NCBI RefSeq assembly: GCF_030816965.1
Contig: NZ_JAUSYQ010000002.1
Coordinates: forward strand, 1,302,001-1,366,000
Origin: Streptomyces canus
Lineage (GTDB): Bacteria > Actinomycetota > Actinomycetes > Streptomycetales > Streptomycetaceae
Reading direction: 5' to 3'
DNA: 64,000 nucleotides
The notes beneath the pieces are model-generated. The model was not told the origin of the DNA, did not search any database, and saw only the letters and a program-made list of their open reading frames with translations. The position numbers and the translations under genes are program-made. This document shows, in pieces, positions 1 through 8,763 of this stretch. How positions within the stretch are numbered: the first letter of the stretch is position 1; every line of letters starts with the position of its first letter.

Positions 1-1068
1 GGCAGCGTGCCGGGCGCCTCCTTCACGGTCACGAAGTGGGCCTGGCTCGCCGAGCACGAGCCGGAGGCCCTGCGCGCCACGAAAGCCGTGCGTCTTCCGC
101 ACGACTACCTCACCGAGCGCCTCACCGGCGAGGGCACGACGGACCGGGGCGACGCCTCCGGCACCGGCTGGTGGGCGTCGGCGACGGAGTCGTACGACGA
201 CGAGATCCTCGCGCGCGTGGGACTCGACCCCGCTCTGCTCCCCCGCGTGGTCCGGCCCGGCGAGGTGGCCGGCACCGTGCGCGACGGCCATGACCTGCCG
301 TTCTCCAAGGGCACCCTGGTCGCCCCCGGCACCGGCGACAACGCCGCGGCCGCGCTCGGCCTCGGGCTGCGCCCCGGTACGCCGGTGATGAGCCTGGGCA
401 CCTCGGGCACGGTGTACGCCGTCTCGAAGCACCGCCCCACCGACCCGACCGGCACGGTGGCGGGCTTCGCCGACGCCCACGGAGACTGGCTGCCGCTGGC
501 CTGCACCCTGAACTGCACGCTCGCCGTGGACCGCGTCGCGGCGCTGCTGGGCCTGGACCGCGAGGCCGTCGAGCCGGTCTCGGGGGTCACCCTGCTGCCC
601 TACCTGGACGGCGAGCGGACACCGAACCTGCCGAACGCCTCCGGGGTACTGCACGGCCTTCGCCACGACACCACCGGCGGCCAGCTCCTCCAGGCGGCCT
701 ACGACGGCGCCGTACAGGCCCTGCTGGGAGCGCTGGACCTGGTGCTGGACCAGGACGCGGATCGTTCGACGCCCCTGCTGCTCATCGGCGGCGGCGCGCA
801 GGGCACCGCCTGGCAGCAGACCGTACGGCGACTCTCGGGGCGCCCCGTCCAGGTGCCCGAGGCCAAGGAACTGGTGGCGCTCGGCGCCGCCGCGCAGGCC
901 GCCGGACTGCTCACCGGCGAGGACCCGGGCGCGGTCGCCCGGCGCTGGAACACCGCCGCCGGGCCGGTTCTGGAGGCCGTGGAGCGGGACGACGAGACGC
1001 TGGCCAGGATCGCCGGGGTACTCTCCGACGCTGCTCCGCTGCTGGAGCGGGGGACCTCTGAGGGGTGA
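1..1068 (+). CDS. xylB: Xylulokinase, C-terminal part (5' end outside window)
   Basis: FGGY-family carbohydrate kinase that phosphorylates D-xylulose to xylulose 5-phosphate, the entry point of xylose into the pentose phosphate pathway in the cytoplasm. The reading frame is open from base 1, so the gene starts outside the window and the GTG at 7 is internal; 355 residues are visible of the usual about 480. The visible part has the FGGY nucleotide-binding and hinge features: GTGDNAAAALGLG, MSLGTSGTVYA and the C-terminal LIGGGAQGTAWQQ, in which the adenosine-binding glycines are kept. The stop is 7 bases before a ROK-type repressor, the usual xylB-xylR order in streptomycetes, which supports xylulokinase over gluconokinase or glycerol kinase. 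Regulation by that repressor is inferred. Confidence 0.9.
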   Translation, partial: GSVPGASFTVTKWAWLAEHEPEALRATKAVRLPHDYLTERLTGEGTTDRGDASGTGWWASATESYDDEILARVGLDPALLPRVVRPGEVAGTVRDGHDLPFSKGTLVAPGTGDNAAAALGLGLRPGTPVMSLGTSGTVYAVSKHRPTDPTGTVAGFADAHGDWLPLACTLNCTLAVDRVAALLGLDREAVEPVSGVTLLPYLDGERTPNLPNASGVLHGLRHDTTGGQLLQAAYDGAVQALLGALDLVLDQDADRSTPLLLIGGGAQGTAWQQTVRRLSGRPVQVPEAKELVALGAAAQAAGLLTGEDPGAVARRWNTAAGPVLEAVERDDETLARIAGVLSDAAPLLERGTSEG

Positions 1069-1075
1069 GGGAGGC

Positions 1076-2284
1076 ATGACCGCACCGCTGCACGACGCCC
1101 ACCCGGCGGGTCCGGGGCGTGGCCTGCCCGACACCCAGCAGGGCATGCGCCGCCGCAACCTGGCCCGGGTCATGCACGCCGTGAGTGCCGAGGGACCGTT
1201 GTCGCGTGCCGCGGTCGCCTCGCGCATCGGGCTGACCCGGGCCGCGGTGTCGACCCTCGTCGACGAGCTCATACGTTCGGGGCTGATCGAGGAGCTGGGT
1301 CCCGAGCGTCCCGGCCGGGTGGGCAGGCCGGGCTCCGCGCTCGCCGTCAGCGGGCGGGGGCCGGCCGGGATAGGCGCCGAGGTCGGCGTGGACCACCTCG
1401 CGGTCTGCGCGGTCGATCTGCGCGGACAGGTGCGCTCGCGGGTGGTGCGGTACGCCGCGAACAGAGGCCGCTCCCCCGAGCCGGTGATCGCGGAACTCAC
1501 CTCCCTCGTACAGCAGGTGGTGGCCGAGGCAGAGGCCGAAGGCCTGTGGCCCGCGGGGCTCGCGGTGGCGGTGCCCGGTCTGGTGGCGCGTGACGCCCGG
1601 ACCGTCGTCCGGGCCCCGAACCTCGACTGGCACGACACGGACCTGGGCACCCTGCTGCCCGAGGACTTCCCGCTGACCGTGGGCAACGAGGCCAACTTCG
1701 GCGCGCTGGCCGAACTCTGGCTGGGCGACGCCACCCCCCACGACTTCCTGCACGTCTCGGCGGAGATCGGCATCGGCGCGGCGCTCGTGGTTGACGGGCA
1801 ACTGCTGCGCGGCACCCGCGGTTTCGCGGGCGAGCTGGGCCATGTGCCGGTCCGCCCCGACGGCCCCCGGTGTGCGTGCGGCGGGCGCGGCTGCCTGGAG
1901 CAGTACGCCGGCGAGGAGGCGGTGTTGCGGGCGGCCGGCCTGGAGTCGGGCGAGGACCGAGTCGGACTGCTCGCGGAGCATGCCGCAGAGGGCGACGAGG
2001 CCGTACGGGGTGCCCTGCGCGAGGCCGGCGAGGCGCTCGGCATCGCGCTGACCGGGGCGGTCAATCTGCTGGACCCCGAAGCCGTGGTGCTCGGCGGCGC
2101 GCTGGCCGGGCTCGCGCCCTGGCTGCTGCCCTCCCTGCGGGACGAACTGGCGCGGCGCACGGCGGGTCCGGCCTGCCCGGTGTCCGTGTCCCGCCTGGGT
2201 TCGGAGGGTCCGCTGCTGGGGGCCGCGCACTCGGTGGTGCGGGCCGTGCTGGACGACCCGGCGGTCGTGGGCGAACGGGCCTGA
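1076..2284 (+). CDS. xylR: ROK-family transcriptional repressor, XylR-like
   Basis: Sugar-responsive repressor of 402 residues. An N-terminal MarR-like winged helix (about residues 35-70, with GPLSRAAVASRIGLTRAAVS) is followed by a ROK sugar-binding/kinase-like domain. The ROK zinc motif is present as CACGGRGCLEQY near residue 265, and the glycine-rich IGIGAALVVDG loop precedes it. The ATG at 1076 follows GAGGGAGG, a good ribosome binding site, and lies 7 bases after the xylulokinase stop, so the two genes are probably cotranscribed. ROK proteins beside xylB normally repress xylose-use genes and are released by xylose; that role is inferred from family and position. I saw no obvious operator inside the window because the operon's start is to the left. 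Confidence 0.9.
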   Translation: MTAPLHDAHPAGPGRGLPDTQQGMRRRNLARVMHAVSAEGPLSRAAVASRIGLTRAAVSTLVDELIRSGLIEELGPERPGRVGRPGSALAVSGRGPAGIGAEVGVDHLAVCAVDLRGQVRSRVVRYAANRGRSPEPVIAELTSLVQQVVAEAEAEGLWPAGLAVAVPGLVARDARTVVRAPNLDWHDTDLGTLLPEDFPLTVGNEANFGALAELWLGDATPHDFLHVSAEIGIGAALVVDGQLLRGTRGFAGELGHVPVRPDGPRCACGGRGCLEQYAGEEAVLRAAGLESGEDRVGLLAEHAAEGDEAVRGALREAGEALGIALTGAVNLLDPEAVVLGGALAGLAPWLLPSLRDELARRTAGPACPVSVSRLGSEGPLLGAAHSVVRAVLDDPAVVGERA

Positions 2285-2317
2285 GCCGAGGTGGCCTCAC
2301 CCCATCGAGTGAGGGAG

Positions 2318-2344
2318 TTGTCCACAACCCCAAGGTTGTCCACC
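2318..2344 (+). repeat. Direct repeat of a DnaA-box-like 9-mer downstream of xylR
   Basis: TTGTCCACA at 2318-2326 and TTGTCCACC at 2336-2344, 18 bases apart, lie in the 263-base gap after the repressor gene. TTGTCCACA matches the streptomycete form of the DnaA box. Two boxes without an AT-rich region, dnaA or dnaN make an origin unlikely; they may titrate DnaA or be chance. Confidence 0.4.
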
Positions 2345-2547
2345 GAAACACCAAGCACTCTCCTGCCCAACCGGCAGGCACCGTACCGTGATTCACGCGA
2401 GGCTCCCAGCGGCCTCGAACGGCGGGATTCGGGGGGTGACGTGGGGATCATGGTGCTGATCGCGCCGGTACGGCGGCCTCCGGAACGCATGGCCGACACC
2501 GCCCGTGGCCACCTCGCCGAACCTGCACAGAACGGAGCTGTACAGCG

Positions 2548-3561
2548 ATGAGCGACCCCCGGATCCTGACCGTACGGCCCGAACCCGGCGAGTACGCCTG
2601 GACGTTCGGCGGCGCACCGCCCGTGGCCCGCATCGCACCCGGCACGGTCCTCGACCTGTACACGGAGGACTGCTTCGCGGGGCGGGTGCGGTCCGAGAAG
2701 GACCTGGTGTCCGAGGTGTGCGAGTTCCCCTTCCTGAATCCGCAGACCGGCCCTTTCCACATCGAGGGAGCGGAGCCGGGTGACACGGTCGCGGTGCACT
2801 TCGTGTCGATCGAACCGGCCCGGGACTGGGCCGCGTCGACCACGGTTCCCCTGTTCGGCGCGCTCACCTCGACGCACACCACCGCCACGCTGCAGCCGCC
2901 GCTGCCGGAGACCGTGTGGATCTGGCAGTTGGACCGGACCCGGCGCACGGCACTGTTCCGGGCGCGCGACAGTGACATCGAGATCGAGCTGCCCATGGAC
3001 CCGATGCACGGCACCGTGGGGGTGGCTCCCGCCCATCTGGAGGTGCGTTCGGCGCTGGTGCCCGACGCGCACGGCGGGAACATGGACACACCGGAGATGC
3101 GGGCGGGTGTCACCTGTTACCTCGGGGTCAATGTGGAGGGCGCCCTGCTCAGCCTCGGCGACGGGCATGCCCGCCAGGGCGAGGGAGAGACCTGCGGGGT
3201 CGCCGTCGAGTGCGCGATGAACACCGTGGTGATCGTCGAGCTGCTCAAGGGGCTCGCCACGCCCTGGCCGCGCATCGAGTCGGACACCCACATCATCTCG
3301 ACGGGTTCGGCACGCCCGCTGGAGGACGCGTTCCGGATATCCCAGCTCGACCTCGTGCAGTGGCTGGTGCGCGACTACGGGTTCAGCGAACTGGACGCGT
3401 ACCAGTTCGCGACCCAGGCGGTGGAATCGCCGTTGGCCAACGTGTGCGACACCAACTACACCTGCGTGGCGAAGATCCGCAAGGAATGGCTGCCGGCGCG
3501 CGAGACTCACCGCGGAGTACACGACCGGCTCCGTGAGACCGCGGTGGCCCTGCTCGACTGA
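2548..3561 (+). CDS. Acetamidase/formamidase family protein
   Basis: Protein of 337 residues belonging across its whole length to the FmdA/AmdA family, cytoplasmic enzymes that hydrolyse formamide, acetamide or other short amides to ammonia and the acid. Family-like stretches include FLNPQTGPFHIEGAEPGD near residue 60, MDPMHGTVGVAP, MDTPEMRAG, and the glycine-rich LGDGHARQGEGE segment in the middle, which is the most conserved part of the family. The ATG follows GGAG with suitable spacing. It stands alone in a 263-base gap after xylR and is followed by an amidase gene 28 bases after its stop, so the two may be cotranscribed. Substrate cannot be read from sequence; acetamide, formamide and larger amides are all possible. 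Confidence 0.88.
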   Translation: MSDPRILTVRPEPGEYAWTFGGAPPVARIAPGTVLDLYTEDCFAGRVRSEKDLVSEVCEFPFLNPQTGPFHIEGAEPGDTVAVHFVSIEPARDWAASTTVPLFGALTSTHTTATLQPPLPETVWIWQLDRTRRTALFRARDSDIEIELPMDPMHGTVGVAPAHLEVRSALVPDAHGGNMDTPEMRAGVTCYLGVNVEGALLSLGDGHARQGEGETCGVAVECAMNTVVIVELLKGLATPWPRIESDTHIISTGSARPLEDAFRISQLDLVQWLVRDYGFSELDAYQFATQAVESPLANVCDTNYTCVAKIRKEWLPARETHRGVHDRLRETAVALLD

Positions 3562-3589
3562 ACACCGCTGAGACGAAAGGCAGTGATTC

Positions 3590-4189
3590 ATGGAACGCGC
3601 CAGACCGCTGCTCGGCAGACGGCGGTTGCTGAAAGGGGCCGTCCTGGCCGCCGTACCGTACGCGCTGCTTCCCGAAGCCCCGGCCGGGGCGGCCCCGCAA
3701 CCCGTCGACCACCCGTTCGCCGAGTGGCAGCCGGCCACCCCGTCCAACTTCACGGCGGCGGAGCGCCCCTGGTCCCACCAGGTGGACCGGGTGATCATCC
3801 ACGTCACGCAGACCGCCTACACCGGCACCCTGGGCATCTTCCAGAACCCGGCGAAGAAGGTGTCCGCGCACTATGTCGTGCGATCGGCCGACGGGCACAT
3901 CGCGCAGTGCGTGCGGGAGGCGGACATCGCCTGGCATGCCGGGAACTGGGACTACAACACCAGCAGCATCGGCATCGAGCACGAGGGATGGGTGGACAAG
4001 CCCGCCTACTTCACCGAGGCCCTGTACCAGGAGTCCGCGAAGCTCACGGCGGGGATCTGCGAGAGATACGGCATCCCAAGGGACCGCGCGCACATCATCG
4101 GGCACTACGAGGTGCCGGGCAGCGACCACACCGACCCGGGAGCGTACTGGGACTGGCAGCGCTACTTGCGCATGGTCGAAGCCGTGTGA
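3590..4189 (+). CDS. Secreted N-acetylmuramoyl-L-alanine amidase (Amidase_2/PGRP type)
   Basis: Zinc amidase that cuts the bond between N-acetylmuramic acid and L-alanine in peptidoglycan. The 199-residue protein starts with a Tat-type signal (GRRRLLKGAVLAA, cleavage expected near AGAAPQ, residue 34). The catalytic domain fills the rest: VIIHVTQT carries the first zinc histidine (about residue 71), SAHYVV and AWHAGNW follow, and IIGHYEVPGSDHTDPG carries the second zinc histidine and the DHTDPG end typical of the family. No separate cell-wall-binding domain is present, so it is a minimal enzyme. AAAGG lies 9 bases before the ATG. A role in wall recycling or development is inferred; a bacteriolytic role against neighbours is equally possible. 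Confidence 0.9.
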   Translation: MERARPLLGRRRLLKGAVLAAVPYALLPEAPAGAAPQPVDHPFAEWQPATPSNFTAAERPWSHQVDRVIIHVTQTAYTGTLGIFQNPAKKVSAHYVVRSADGHIAQCVREADIAWHAGNWDYNTSSIGIEHEGWVDKPAYFTEALYQESAKLTAGICERYGIPRDRAHIIGHYEVPGSDHTDPGAYWDWQRYLRMVEAV

Positions 4190-4308
4190 GCCGTGCACCG
4201 TTCGGGTGAGGCCGTGAGGCCGGTCGGGAAGGTTGATTGCGCGCGCACCCGGAGTGACGAGGGTCGCAGCCGCGTCGCGTTCCGGGAGGCCGAGTTGACA
4301 ATCCGTGG

Positions 4309-5701
4309 GTGGCCCTGGAACCAGGGGCCGACCCGGCCGAGCATGTCCGGCTGCTGCGGCGCGCGCACGAGACGTTCACCGAGGCGGGCACGGTGCAGCG
4401 GCCGGTGCGCCCGGTGGTGGCCGACTCGTGGCGGCGTTCCGCGCGGGCCGGTGTCGGGCCCGACGGGACCGCGAGCGTCGAACTGAGCGACGGGGACCTC
4501 GGCTCGTATCGGGCCGAGCACCCGTTGGCGCGGGTCATGCCGCTGTTCCGTGAGCTGATGGGGACCTTCGCCTCCGACGGGGAGCATCTGCTCGCGGTGT
4601 GCGACGAGCACGGAAGGCTGCTCTGCGTCGAGGGTCATCCCAGGACCCGGCGGCAGGCGGAGTGGATGAACTTCGTGCCGGGCGCGCGGTGGGCGGAGAC
4701 CGCTGTCGGGACGAACGCGCCGGGTACCGCGGTCGCGGTGGACCGGCCGGTGCAGGTTTTCGCGGCGGAACACTTCATCCGCCGGGTGCAGCCGTGGACC
4801 TGCGCGGCGGCGCCGGTGCACGATCCGCGGACCGGGCGGGTACTCGGGGCCGTGGACATCACCGGCGGGGACGGGCTCGCGCATCCGCACAGCCTGGGCT
4901 TCGTCCAGGCGGTCGCGCGGGCCGCCGAGTCGCAACTGGCGCTGCTCCTCCCCCAGCGGCCCGCCTCTGACACGTCTGAGCTGAGCGCACTGGGCCGGGA
5001 CGAGGCGCTGCTGGTCGGCGCCGGCCGCAGGGTCAGGCTCAGCCGCCGGCACAGCGAGATCCTGGTGCTGCTGTCCCGGCACCCGGAGGGTCTGACCGGG
5101 GACGAGCTGCTGTGCGCGCTGTACGAGGACGAATCGGTGACACCGGTGACGCTGCGGGCCGAACTGGCGCGGCTGCGCAGGGTGCTGGGGGCCCGGGCTG
5201 CTGTCGTCGCGGCCGTACCGGCTGACCGTGCGGGTCGAGTCGGACCTGGCCGTCGTGGAGCGGCGGCTGGAGAGCGGGGCGGTCACCGCGGCGTGCGGAT
5301 ACACCGGTCCGTTGCTGCCGGCCTCGCAGGCACCGGCGGTGGTCAGGCTCAGGCACTTGATCGCCGACGGGCTGCGGACGGCGTTGGTCACCGGCCGCGA
5401 CCCGGACCTGCTGGCGGACTGGGCACACGCGCCGTGGGGTGAGGACGACGTCGACGTGTGGCGGGCCCTCGCCGCCGTGCGGCCCACGGCGAGCGTCCGG
5501 GCCCGGCTGGCCGCGCTGGAGTCCGAGCTGCCGTTGACGACCCGGGCGCTCAGGTGCCGGCGCAGACCGCGGTCGGTGCTCAGGCCTGAAGAGGGAATGG
5601 GCGGTGAGGTCGGCGCGGGACCAAGGCGGTGGACTGCGGCGGTGGACCGCCCTCGACGGCCTCAGCTCCTGCCCGAGCGGCGTCACTTTGCAGGAAGGTG
5701 A
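4309..5701 (+). pseudogene. GAF-domain transcriptional regulator, broken by a +1 frameshift
   Basis: AcoR-like regulator: an N-terminal region with the SWRRSARAGV segment, a GAF sensor domain (about residues 90-215, with TNAPGTAVAVDRPVQVFAAEHF), then a C-terminal helix-turn-helix-like domain (SRRHSEILVLLSRHPEGLTGDEL). Reading from the GTG at 4309 stays family-like to LRRVLGAR (about 5195), then turns into GC-rich nonsense. One frame over, the protein resumes as LLSSRPYRLTVRVESDLAVVERRL and runs to 5701. Removing one G from the GGG at 5195-5197 restores a continuous product. The last 40 or so residues before 5701 are arginine/proline-rich and may be read-through past a second lesion. Relatives often control an adjacent aldehyde dehydrogenase; none is intact nearby. 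Sequencing error at the G run is the main alternative to a true pseudogene. Confidence 0.75.
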
Positions 5702-5732
5702 GCCCGCAGCTATCCTCATATTCAACAATGCG

Positions 5733-5746
5733 ACTAGGTGCCTAGT
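5733..5746. promoter_or_regulatory. Inverted repeat, candidate repressor operator upstream of SGNH gene
   Basis: ACTAGG-TG-CCTAGT, two perfect 6-base arms with a 2-base centre, about 60 bases before the GTG of the SGNH hydrolase gene, within a locally AT-rich stretch. Size and position suit a MarR- or PadR-type dimer; the partner regulator is not identified. Confidence 0.5.
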
Positions 5747-5804
5747 TGTTTAGCGATGGCGGTGCCACTTCCATCAGCAGCGTTGACGAGAGGCGGTCGG
5801 CCCC

Positions 5805-6611
5805 GTGTCGAGCAGCGGGTATCTGCGCTATGTCGCCCTGGGCGACAGTCACACCGAGGGGCTCGGGGACGGCGACGACGTCCGTGGTCTTCGGGGCTGG
5901 GCGGACCGGCTCGCCGAGCAGGTCGCCCGCCACAGCCCCGGCCTGCGCTACGCCAACCTCGCGGTGCGCGGCCGCAAGGCCGGTCAGGTGCGCGCCGAGC
6001 AGCTGGCTCCGGCTCTCGCGATGCGGCCCGACCTCGCCACCGTGGTGGCTGGGGTCAACGACGTGTTGCGCCCGGGCTGCGACCTCGACGAGGTGGCCGG
6101 CGATGTCGAGGCGATGTTCGCCGCCCTCACCGCGCAGGGCGCCACCGTCGCGACCCTCATGTTTCCCGATGTCGGCCGTATCACGCCGTTGGCCCGCCCG
6201 ATCGGTCACCGTGTTCTCGCACTCAACGCACGCATCCGGGAGGCCGCCGACCGCCACGGTGTGGTGGTGGCGGAGACGGCCGCGCACGCGGCGGCGACCG
6301 ATCCGCGGTTGTGGAGTGCTGACCGGCTGCACGCCGGCCCGCTGGGGCACGCACGCATCGCGGCTGCCGTGGCCCATGCGCTCGGCCTGCCGGACAGCGA
6401 CGACACATGGACCCTCCCCCTTCCGGCCGAGAGGACAGGCATCTCCGGCTGGAGGACCGTGGGTGCCGAACTGCGCTGGGCCGGCACCTTCCTCGGCCCC
6501 TGGGTCGGCCGCCGCCTGCGTGGCCGCTCCTCCGGCGACGGCCGCCAGGCCAAGCGGCCGGCCCTGCTTCCGGTGGCCACATCCACCGGGGACACCTCCT
6601 CAGCCGTATGA
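5805..6611 (+). CDS. SGNH/GDSL-family hydrolase
   Basis: Cytoplasmic esterase/lipase-like hydrolase of 268 residues. The four SGNH blocks are visible: ALGDSHTEG (nucleophile serine, residue 14), the block II glycine region, AGVND (block III asparagine) and SADRLHAGPLGH (block V aspartate and histidine). No signal peptide is present. The last 70 residues, after the catalytic histidine, are rich in arginine and glycine and look like a flexible tail. The start is GTG at 5805. An inverted repeat lies just upstream and a membrane protein gene follows 69 bases after the stop, so both may form one transcript. Substrate is unknown; acyl esters or modified sugars are the usual choices for the family. 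Confidence 0.88.
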   Translation: MSSSGYLRYVALGDSHTEGLGDGDDVRGLRGWADRLAEQVARHSPGLRYANLAVRGRKAGQVRAEQLAPALAMRPDLATVVAGVNDVLRPGCDLDEVAGDVEAMFAALTAQGATVATLMFPDVGRITPLARPIGHRVLALNARIREAADRHGVVVAETAAHAAATDPRLWSADRLHAGPLGHARIAAAVAHALGLPDSDDTWTLPLPAERTGISGWRTVGAELRWAGTFLGPWVGRRLRGRSSGDGRQAKRPALLPVATSTGDTSSAV

Positions 6612-6680
6612 GGCTCCGCCCGCGACGACGCCGGCGGCTCCTCCTGCTGCACTTCTCTCTTCCTCGTACCGGAGCTGGAA

Positions 6681-7979
6681 ATGAGTAACGCCCACCCCTT
6701 CCGCGTCCTGCGCGCGAAGCGTCTGTGGACCGTCCAGGGCGTCATCGTGGGCTTCGTGGCACTGCTGTTCACGGTGTTCTACGTCGGCGCCAACATCGAC
6801 CCTGCCGGTCACCTGCACAAGCTGCCCGTCGGCCTGGTCAGCGCCGATGAGGGGTCGAAGGTCGGTGGCAAGCAGACCGACCTCGGTGCACAGATCACCC
6901 AGTCGATCAAGAAGTCGCCCCAGGGCGGAGACAGGATCGACTGGAAGCTGATGGACGAGGAGGAGATGAAGGAGGAACTGGGCAAGGGCAAGCTGTTCGG
7001 CGCGCTCGTCGTGCCCCGCGACTTCACCGCCACTGTCGCCGCCCTCACCGGCCCCGGGGTGGCCGGCAAGCCCGTCCGCCCGACACTCACCGTGCTGACC
7101 AACCAGTCCGCCGGCAGCGTGGGGTCCAGCATGGCGCGGCAGGCCACGACGACGGCCGCGCAGTCGGCCTCCGCGCAGGTGGGTGAACAGCTGACCGCTC
7201 AGGCCGAGGCCGCGCAGGACCAACTGCCCGCTGCCGCGCGCCTGCTGCTGGCCGACCCGGCCGTGGTGCAGATCGAGGACGGGCATCCGCTCGACTCGCA
7301 CAGCGGCCTCGGTCTGAGTGCCTTCTACTACTCCCTCGTCCTCGTCGTCTGCGGCATGCTCGCCGCCAACGTCATCAGCGGCCAGGTGGACCACGCCCTC
7401 GGCTACACCCACAGCGACATGGGCCCGCTGCGGGTCCACAACCCGCTGCTGCGCGCGACTCGCGTCCAGACCCTGGCCATCAGTAGCACGCTCATGATCG
7501 GTCTGTCCCTGCTCATGGGAAGCCTGGCCCTGGCCGGTGCGGTGGGCATCATGGGCATGGACGCCTCTCACCTGCCCCTGCTGTGGCTCTTCTCCGTGTG
7601 CACGATCGCGGTTGTCGGCATCGGCGGGCTCGGACTGCTCGCTGTGTTCGGCACGCCGGGGATGCTGTTCATCACGATCTTCTACATCGCCATGGCGGTA
7701 CCGACGTCCGGAGCCACGGTCCCTCTCCAAGCCCTCCCCGGTTTCTACCGCGTCCTCGGCGAGTTCGAGCCCCTGCGCCAGGTCACGGGCGCCGTCCGCT
7801 CGATCCTTTACTACGACGCCCAGGCCGACGCGGGTCTGACCCGGGGCTGGGTGATGCTGGGCGTGGGACTCGCGGTCGCCGGCCTCTTCGGCTTCGGCGT
7901 GACCCGGTTCTACGACCGCAAGGGACTCCATCGCATTCCCGCCGACGAGGAACCGCAGCCGCTCCTCGCCCGGGCATAG
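6681..7979 (+). CDS. DUF3533/YhgE-Pip-like membrane protein
   Basis: Integral membrane protein of 432 residues. One transmembrane helix near residues 20-40 (VQGVIVGFVALLFTVFYVGA) is followed by a roughly 180-residue extracellular loop containing LPVGLVSADEG and LFGALVVPRDF, then five or six helices in the C-terminal half. This layout (helix, large loop, helix bundle) is that of the DUF3533/SNG1 and YhgE/Pip group, related to ABC-2 type permeases but without an ATPase here. Members are linked to drug resistance or export, mostly by association. RBS-like GGAGCTGGAA precedes the ATG. It follows the SGNH hydrolase gene and faces the PadR gene. Its role as an exporter is inferred and no ATP-binding partner is nearby. 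Confidence 0.75.
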   Translation: MSNAHPFRVLRAKRLWTVQGVIVGFVALLFTVFYVGANIDPAGHLHKLPVGLVSADEGSKVGGKQTDLGAQITQSIKKSPQGGDRIDWKLMDEEEMKEELGKGKLFGALVVPRDFTATVAALTGPGVAGKPVRPTLTVLTNQSAGSVGSSMARQATTTAAQSASAQVGEQLTAQAEAAQDQLPAAARLLLADPAVVQIEDGHPLDSHSGLGLSAFYYSLVLVVCGMLAANVISGQVDHALGYTHSDMGPLRVHNPLLRATRVQTLAISSTLMIGLSLLMGSLALAGAVGIMGMDASHLPLLWLFSVCTIAVVGIGGLGLLAVFGTPGMLFITIFYIAMAVPTSGATVPLQALPGFYRVLGEFEPLRQVTGAVRSILYYDAQADAGLTRGWVMLGVGLAVAGLFGFGVTRFYDRKGLHRIPADEEPQPLLARA

Positions 7980-8007
7980 TCCGACGACCGGTGAGGGGTG
8001 GAGTCGG

Positions 8008-8045
8008 GCACGATCGCCCCACCCCCTCTTCTTGACCGATCGTGC
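8008..8045. terminator. Possible bidirectional terminator between convergent genes
   Basis: GCACGATCG at 8008-8016 pairs perfectly with CGATCGTGC at 8037-8045 across a 20-base loop, in the 83-base gap between the convergent membrane-protein and PadR genes. There is no T-run, as is common in high-GC actinobacteria. Confidence 0.4.
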
Positions 8046-8062
8046 AGGTGGGATCGTCGCGG

Positions 8063-8638
8063 TCAGCCGTCGGCCCGCAGTGCCGCTGTGCGCTGTTCGA
8101 GCCTGCGCAGCGCCATGTCTCCCCACTGGAGGTTCTCCCGCTCGAACGACATCCCGCGCAGCAGGGTGAGATACGGGCCGATGCGCTCGGCCTCGGCGAA
8201 GTACGCCTCCTCAGAGCGCCCGTCGAGCAGGCGCTGCCGGAGCCTCTCGTAGCCGGCCAGCTTGGCGGTGGCCCACTGCATGCGCTCCGCGATGGCAGTC
8301 CGGACCGCTTCCATGTCGCCCACGTCCACGCACTGCACCTTGACAAGCAACTCGTCCCGGACCACCGCCGGTTTGCCCAAGGGCTCGGCGGTGTAGGCGT
8401 GGACGGCCTTCCGCCCGGCCTCCGTCAAGGAGAACAGCCGCTTGTTGGGGCGGCGCTTCTGCTCGACGACGCGGGCCGTGACGAATCCTTCCGCCTCCAT
8501 GCGCTCCAGCTCCCGGTAGAGCTGCTGGGGCGTCGACATCCAGAAGTTGGCTACCGTCGCATCGAATGCCTTCGCGAGGTCGTACCCGGACGCCTCGCCC
8601 TTCAACAGCGCGGCCATCACCGCGTTCCGCAACGCCAT
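8063..8638 (-). CDS. PadR-family transcriptional regulator
   Basis: DNA-binding repressor of 191 residues. The N-terminal winged helix is typical of PadR: MALRNAVMAALLKGEASGYDL, then a recognition region with WMSTPQQLYRELERMEAEGFV and a wing ending in KRLFSLTEAGRKAV (to about residue 80). The C-terminal half (about 100 residues) is a helical dimerisation region, the longer PadR subtype (Vir_act_alpha_C type). Ligands of the family are small phenolics or lipophilic drugs. The gene converges on the membrane export gene; a near-perfect palindrome 30 bases upstream is a good autoregulatory site. Control of the neighbouring export protein and the NTF2-like gene is inferred from position. Confidence 0.88.
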   Translation of the reverse strand: MALRNAVMAALLKGEASGYDLAKAFDATVANFWMSTPQQLYRELERMEAEGFVTARVVEQKRRPNKRLFSLTEAGRKAVHAYTAEPLGKPAVVRDELLVKVQCVDVGDMEAVRTAIAERMQWATAKLAGYERLRQRLLDGRSEEAYFAEAERIGPYLTLLRGMSFERENLQWGDMALRRLEQRTAALRADG

Positions 8639-8667
8639 GGATCTACGCTAACAGATTAATCAACAAC

Positions 8668-8682
8668 GTGACTGATAGTCAC
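8668..8682. promoter_or_regulatory. Palindrome in divergent promoter, candidate PadR operator
   Basis: GTGACT-GAT-AGTCAC, 6-base arms with a 3-base centre, lies 30 bases before the PadR start and 82 bases before the NTF2-like gene, inside an AT-richer divergent promoter (AACAGATTAATC just beside it). It could repress both genes. Confidence 0.55.
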
Positions 8683-8763
8683 CCCTCCCCTGTAGACAAG
8701 CCATAACAGCCCCTCTATTCTCTACCGCACCTATTCATATTTTTGAGTATCAGAGGTGGGCTC

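Noticed and set aside
2285..2547. Possible replication origin near the DnaA-box-like repeats
   Set aside because: Only two boxes, no AT-rich unwinding region, no dnaA/dnaN/gyrB neighbours.
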